Shown here one piece after another: positions 5,938 through 8,848 of a stretch of 8,848 nucleotides of DNA. Positions within the stretch are counted from its first letter, which is position 1, and each line of letters opens with the position of its first letter. Source of the stretch: an uncultured Lachnospiraceae bacterium (GTDB lineage: Bacteria > Bacillota_A > Clostridia > Lachnospirales > Lachnospiraceae); NCBI GenBank assembly GCA_946630765.1, contig CAMOZF010000058.1:1-8848 (forward strand), given 5' to 3'. A program made the translations under genes and the position numbers. The notes under the pieces were generated by a model. That model saw nothing but the letters and a program-made list of their open reading frames with translations. It was not told the DNA's origin and made no database searches.

Positions 5938-5952
5938 TGAAAACGGTTTTCA
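5938..5952. promoter_or_regulatory. Perfect 7-1-7 inverted repeat, candidate Fur/Zur-family operator
   Basis: TGAAAACGGTTTTCA is an exact 7-1-7 palindrome, the geometry of Gram-positive Fur, Zur and PerR boxes. It lies 6 bases upstream of the -35 of the znuA leader promoter and just after the DegV stop codon. The 15-base length argues against a CcpA cre site, which is a 14-base even palindrome. Its position next to a zinc-receptor promoter makes a Zur-type regulator the natural inference. Confidence 0.55.
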
Positions 5953-5960
5953 TATTCCGA

Positions 5961-6827
5961 TCAGCGGCCCATATAGCAGACGGCCGTCATGCCGGGGCCG
6001 GTATGCGCGCCGATAATCGGCGAAAGGCCGGTTCTTCTGATCACCGCATCCGGGTAAAGCGCCCGAACGCCGTCCCGGACCTCGTCGCCGAGCTCCACCG
6101 CGTCCGAATCCACAATGTAGATCACATCCCCGCTCTCCGGGTCGTAATTCTTCTCGAATTCCTGAAGGAGCACATGCACGCCCTGCTTGTTTCCACGCTT
6201 CTTGTCGATCACGACCAGCTTTCCCTGCGGGTCGATCTTCATGATCGGCCTTACAGAAAGCGCCGTGCCGAATACCGCCTCCGCGGTGCTGATCCGTCCG
6301 CCCCTTCGAAGATACATCAAATCGGGCACCATGAACTGGTGCTGAATATGGTGGGACGCCTCCTGAAGATCCTCAAAATTCTCCTGAAGGCTCATGCCCG
6401 TATCACGGTTTCGCATCGCACGCTCCGAAAGCACACCCATTCCGCCCGTTGCGGCCAGTGTATCCACCGGAAGGACCTTCTGCTCCGGAAATTCCTCCGA
6501 AAGCTCGGCTGCCGCAAGGCAGGCCGACTGATAGGTCGCTGAAAGACCGGAGGAAAGGCTCAGGTAAAGAATCGATTCTCCGCGCTCCAGATAAGACCGG
6601 AACACCTCCGTGTACTGGGCCGGTGTAATCTGTGTGGTCTGCGTGAGGTCGCCGTGGCGCTGTCCGTCATAGAAAAGCTTCAGCGTTTCCCTCGTTTCCA
6701 TGTTTGTGCAGACTCTGTTTTCGCCGCGAAGCGTATACTCCATCGGCAGGAAATGCAGCCCGCCTTTCTCCGCATATTCGGGAAGGATGTCTCCGGAAAC
6801 GTCCATTAATATCTGATAGCTCACCAT
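5961..6827 (-). CDS. DegV-family fatty-acid-binding protein (FakB-like)
   Basis: Two-domain cytoplasmic DegV fold of 288 aa, the family's usual length, which buries one fatty acid. In FakB proteins the bound acid is phosphorylated by FakA to acyl-phosphate for phospholipid synthesis. Visible family marks: N-terminal ILMDVSGD (6-13; most members have DS.CDL), TTQ (64-66), SSGLSATYQSA (92-102) with the carboxylate-binding Ser93, MYLRRGGRIS (171-180) and GAHTGPG (273-279) with His275. Start: the open frame runs back to a start at 6894-6896, but that lies upstream of the promoter -10/-35 (6861-6889). The ATG at 6825-6827 has GGAGG five bases before it, so I use it. It is transcribed on its own promoter. 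A FakA middle-domain-like small protein is encoded about 3 kb downstream; a full FakA is not in the window. Ligand identity is unknown. Confidence 0.92.
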   Translation of the reverse strand: MVSYQILMDVSGDILPEYAEKGGLHFLPMEYTLRGENRVCTNMETRETLKLFYDGQRHGDLTQTTQITPAQYTEVFRSYLERGESILYLSLSSGLSATYQSACLAAAELSEEFPEQKVLPVDTLAATGGMGVLSERAMRNRDTGMSLQENFEDLQEASHHIQHQFMVPDLMYLRRGGRISTAEAVFGTALSVRPIMKIDPQGKLVVIDKKRGNKQGVHVLLQEFEKNYDPESGDVIYIVDSDAVELGDEVRDGVRALYPDAVIRRTGLSPIIGAHTGPGMTAVCYMGR

Positions 6828-6860
6828 TCTGCCCTCCGTGATCTGGTATGTAGTCGTATG

Positions 6861-6889
6861 ATTATAACACAAAAACCACATCTTGTACA
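6861..6889 (-). promoter_or_regulatory. Sigma-A promoter (extended -10) for the DegV gene
   Basis: On the minus strand, a perfect TATAAT (6861-6866) preceded by TGT (extended -10, TGnTATAAT), a 17-base spacer, and TGTACA (6884-6889, 4 of 6 to -35). Predicted start is near 6854, leaving a short leader of about 26 bases before the ATG at 6827. The -35 lies inside the small palindrome GTACAGTAC (6885-6893). Confidence 0.75.
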
Positions 6890-6923
6890 GTACCACTGAT
6901 CGGGCAGGGTGTGCGGGCTCTTT

Positions 6924-8848
6924 TTAATAGAAATGTCTTTTACTGACATATGCGAAACCCGTAGGATCCTTTTCATAAGCGATCCAGTAATAGCCTTTCG
7001 TTTCGCCGATAATCACGACGGTTTCCGGGGCCTGTATCTGGTAATACGTCTTTCCCTTTGCCCTTGGCTCATGCCGGACGTAACGGTCGGTCTTGTACTC
7101 GACATGGGTGGTCGTGCGAAGCTCGGCCCAGGTAAAATCGGCAAGCGCGAACCAGTAGAATCTGCCGCCGTAACTGGCGCGGAACATTTTCCCGCTCTCG
7201 TCCGTTTCCGTAATGACCAGTACCGTACCCGGAGACACATGATAGCCTGATTCGATATACGGAACGGCGCCCGTCCGCCGCTCATAGGCCGGCGCCTCTA
7301 CGACCGCAGCCCGGAGCCTTTCGTCGTAAATACCCTCATAGTGCGCGTATACTGTCATGCTGCCGTTTTTATCTGCGGGAGTACCGCCGACAATCTGCTG
7401 TCCGCCGATCGGATCCGTGAACCAGCCGAGGAAGCGGTAGCCGGGACAGAAGGCCTCAGGAAGGTCTCTTGGAATTGTCCGGCTGAATTCCAGAAGCTCC
7501 GTATTGCAGCTTCCGTATCCGGGATCGAAGCTCAGGAAATTCTGGACATGATGGTTCTTATATTCAATCACACCGCTTCTGAAGCGGTTTTCATAGCTGT
7601 GCTGCAGCCATCCCCATTCCCTTCCCTCATATCTCGAGGAAGTCATCTTTACCCACGGGGAGGCGCTGTTGAAGATCACCTTGTAGCTCCGGTCTTTTTC
7701 CCCGACAATATAGACCGTTCCGCCATTCCAGATCTCGGCAATCGTATATCCGCCGGCGCCGTCTCTCCAGAAATCGTTCAGATGACCGTAGCTTCTCAGA
7801 TCGTCGGAGACAACGAGCGGCCGGAAGCGAGTCATGACAAACCGCTTCTCGATCCAGAGGATCTTCCCGTCGTATTCGCAGCGGTACATATCTCCCTCTT
7901 CGCCGATGAGGGTTATCTCTACACCTGCATGGAAGGGCTTTTTCTCATAGCCTGGCTCCTCCAGACAGAAAGGCGCTTCTTCGTCCCGATCAAAATCCAG
8001 GGTTGTAACAGCGATCCTTCGTCCATAAGGCACGCCGTTTTCCCAGACAGCCTTCAGATACACCTCAGCTTCGGTAATCAGGGTTTTGGTATCGTAAATC
8101 TTTCCGGAGGCATCCGACCATCCGATAAAGACATATCCGTCTCTCACGGGTACCGGGAAACTGTCGAGCGTGTACTGGAACTCGTATTCTCTTTTGTTAT
8201 AACGCGGCGTTACGGCAAGACTTTTTATACGGCAGCTCCCGCCGGCTGCATCAAAATGCACCGTTCGCTTCGCCGTCTCGGAGGAATCCAGAAGATACAC
8301 CAGGATATACCCTTCCGCATCCAGCCGGTAGGAATAGACTCTGTACCACCATTCCTTGCTGCTGAGTACTTCTGTTGCAAGAATCCTGACCGTGTCGCCC
8401 GGTTTCAGCGTTCCCAGCACCCGGCTTTTTTCGTCCGTCTTCTCATAAAGCTGTCTCACCGCTTGGGGACAGGTTCCTGCATAGGCGCCGAGCTTCACAT
8501 CAGCCTCAATAAACCGGCTGCTGTAGAGATCGGTCATATCCGCAGTAAAACGTGTCGTCTCGCGGACAAGCATTCCCTGGCCTTCCGGCTCGGTGCTCCA
8601 GACAAAATCCCTTGCAGAAGGCTTTTCCTCAAACACGCCGCCTAAGAGCACCGGGACCCTCTTCTCCTGATAACCGTCATAGGTCCCGGTGTCGTGCAGC
8701 GTCACCCAGACGTACGCGGGATCTTCTTCCCAGCTTGTGCCAAGTGTCATGCCGGGGGTCAGGATGTCGGTTTCCAAAATACTGCTGCCATTGTAAGTGA
8801 ATCCGGTCAGACGGTATCCGATCCGGCCGTTCTCCTTCTTCCGGATCT
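6924..8848 (-). CDS. Large multi-domain SH3b-like / InlB B-repeat protein, 5' end cut by window edge
   Basis: Partial: 640 C-terminal residues are visible; the frame is open to the edge, so the TTG at 8775-8777 is not the true start. Using visible-residue numbering, SH3b-like units (pattern ..PGT.V.I..E..G...R..Y.G..YWF...) lie at about 131-187, 274-339, 346-417, 512-572 and 579-638. Between them are two InlB B-type (Flg_new) beta-grasp repeats at about 196-269 (VHFDAAGG ... GYVFIGWSD ... LKAVWE) and 436-505 (SFDPGYGS ... GYRFLGWFTD ... TVYAHYE). Such repeats are known from secreted or wall-bound proteins, where SH3b units often bind peptidoglycan. There is no LPxTG or C-terminal TM; the protein ends in the last SH3b-like unit. 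A signal peptide and any catalytic domain would lie beyond 8848. No terminator is visible after the stop; the DegV promoter begins 34 bases later. Confidence 0.75.
   Translation of the reverse strand, partial: IRKKENGRIGYRLTGFTYNGSSILETDILTPGMTLGTSWEEDPAYVWVTLHDTGTYDGYQEKRVPVLLGGVFEEKPSARDFVWSTEPEGQGMLVRETTRFTADMTDLYSSRFIEADVKLGAYAGTCPQAVRQLYEKTDEKSRVLGTLKPGDTVRILATEVLSSKEWWYRVYSYRLDAEGYILVYLLDSSETAKRTVHFDAAGGSCRIKSLAVTPRYNKREYEFQYTLDSFPVPVRDGYVFIGWSDASGKIYDTKTLITEAEVYLKAVWENGVPYGRRIAVTTLDFDRDEEAPFCLEEPGYEKKPFHAGVEITLIGEEGDMYRCEYDGKILWIEKRFVMTRFRPLVVSDDLRSYGHLNDFWRDGAGGYTIAEIWNGGTVYIVGEKDRSYKVIFNSASPWVKMTSSRYEGREWGWLQHSYENRFRSGVIEYKNHHVQNFLSFDPGYGSCNTELLEFSRTIPRDLPEAFCPGYRFLGWFTDPIGGQQIVGGTPADKNGSMTVYAHYEGIYDERLRAAVVEAPAYERRTGAVPYIESGYHVSPGTVLVITETDESGKMFRASYGGRFYWFALADFTWAELRTTTHVEYKTDRYVRHEPRAKGKTYYQIQAPETVVIIGETKGYYWIAYEKDPTGFAYVSKRHFY

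Noticed and set aside
5938..5952. CcpA cre site
   Set aside because: A cre site is a 14-base palindrome with central CG; this one is 15 bases with an odd centre, which fits Fur-type sites better.
7341..8645. 434-codon open frame on the plus strand
   Set aside because: Antisense to the SH3b/InlB-repeat gene, with no recognisable motif.
8775..8777. TTG as start codon of the SH3b/InlB-repeat protein
   Set aside because: The frame stays open to the window edge with protein-like sequence upstream and there is no SD, so the gene is treated as 5'-truncated.
1..8848. CRISPR arrays, tRNA/rRNA genes, insertion sequences
   Set aside because: No regularly spaced repeats, no tRNA cloverleaf or rRNA motifs, and no transposase-like frames were seen.

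Overview
The window reads as a gene-dense piece of a Gram-positive Clostridia genome, most likely Lachnospiraceae or a relative. The reasons are moderately high GC, strong GGAGG ribosome binding sites, a lipoprotein-type zinc-binding protein, a DegV-family protein, and two small proteins (83 and 62 aa) that resemble families I associate with that group. Every gene I can support lies on the minus strand, so transcription runs from high to low coordinates. Both window edges cut genes.

Layout in transcription order. (1) 8848-6924: the C-terminal 640 residues of a large, probably secreted protein made of SH3b-like units around two InlB-type beta-grasp repeats. (2) 6827-5961: a DegV/FakB-type fatty-acid-binding protein with its own extended -10 promoter at 6861-6889. 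(3) 5960-5518: a 443-base stretch with no gene I can support. It holds a perfect 7-1-7 inverted repeat of the Fur/Zur type, a near-ideal sigma-A promoter, about 320 nt of structured leader, an intrinsic terminator, and a hairpin next to the ribosome binding site. (4) 5517-4474: a zinc-type ABC substrate-binding lipoprotein with a histidine-rich loop, but no permease or ATPase partner in the window. (5) A second terminator at 4358-4400. (6) A probable operon from a promoter at 4290-4318: GH27 alpha-galactosidase, a 62-aa four-cysteine protein (stop and start directly abutting), an 83-aa stand-alone relative of the FakA middle domain, an ABC exporter half-transporter, and a CorA-type Mg2+ transporter cut by the left edge.

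How the genes may work together. Metal handling recurs: the Zn lipoprotein, the four-cysteine protein, a Zn-site domain relative, and CorA. The most notable part is the control region of the zinc lipoprotein. An operator-like palindrome sits just upstream of the -35, and a terminator lies between promoter and gene, so expression must pass two possible checkpoints. The second notable feature is the 83-aa protein, which looks like a detached FakA middle domain with its presumed zinc Cys replaced by Asp. It is encoded about 3 kb from a FakB-like gene. The operon of (6) has no obvious single pathway; its grouping may reflect local conserved synteny rather than one function.
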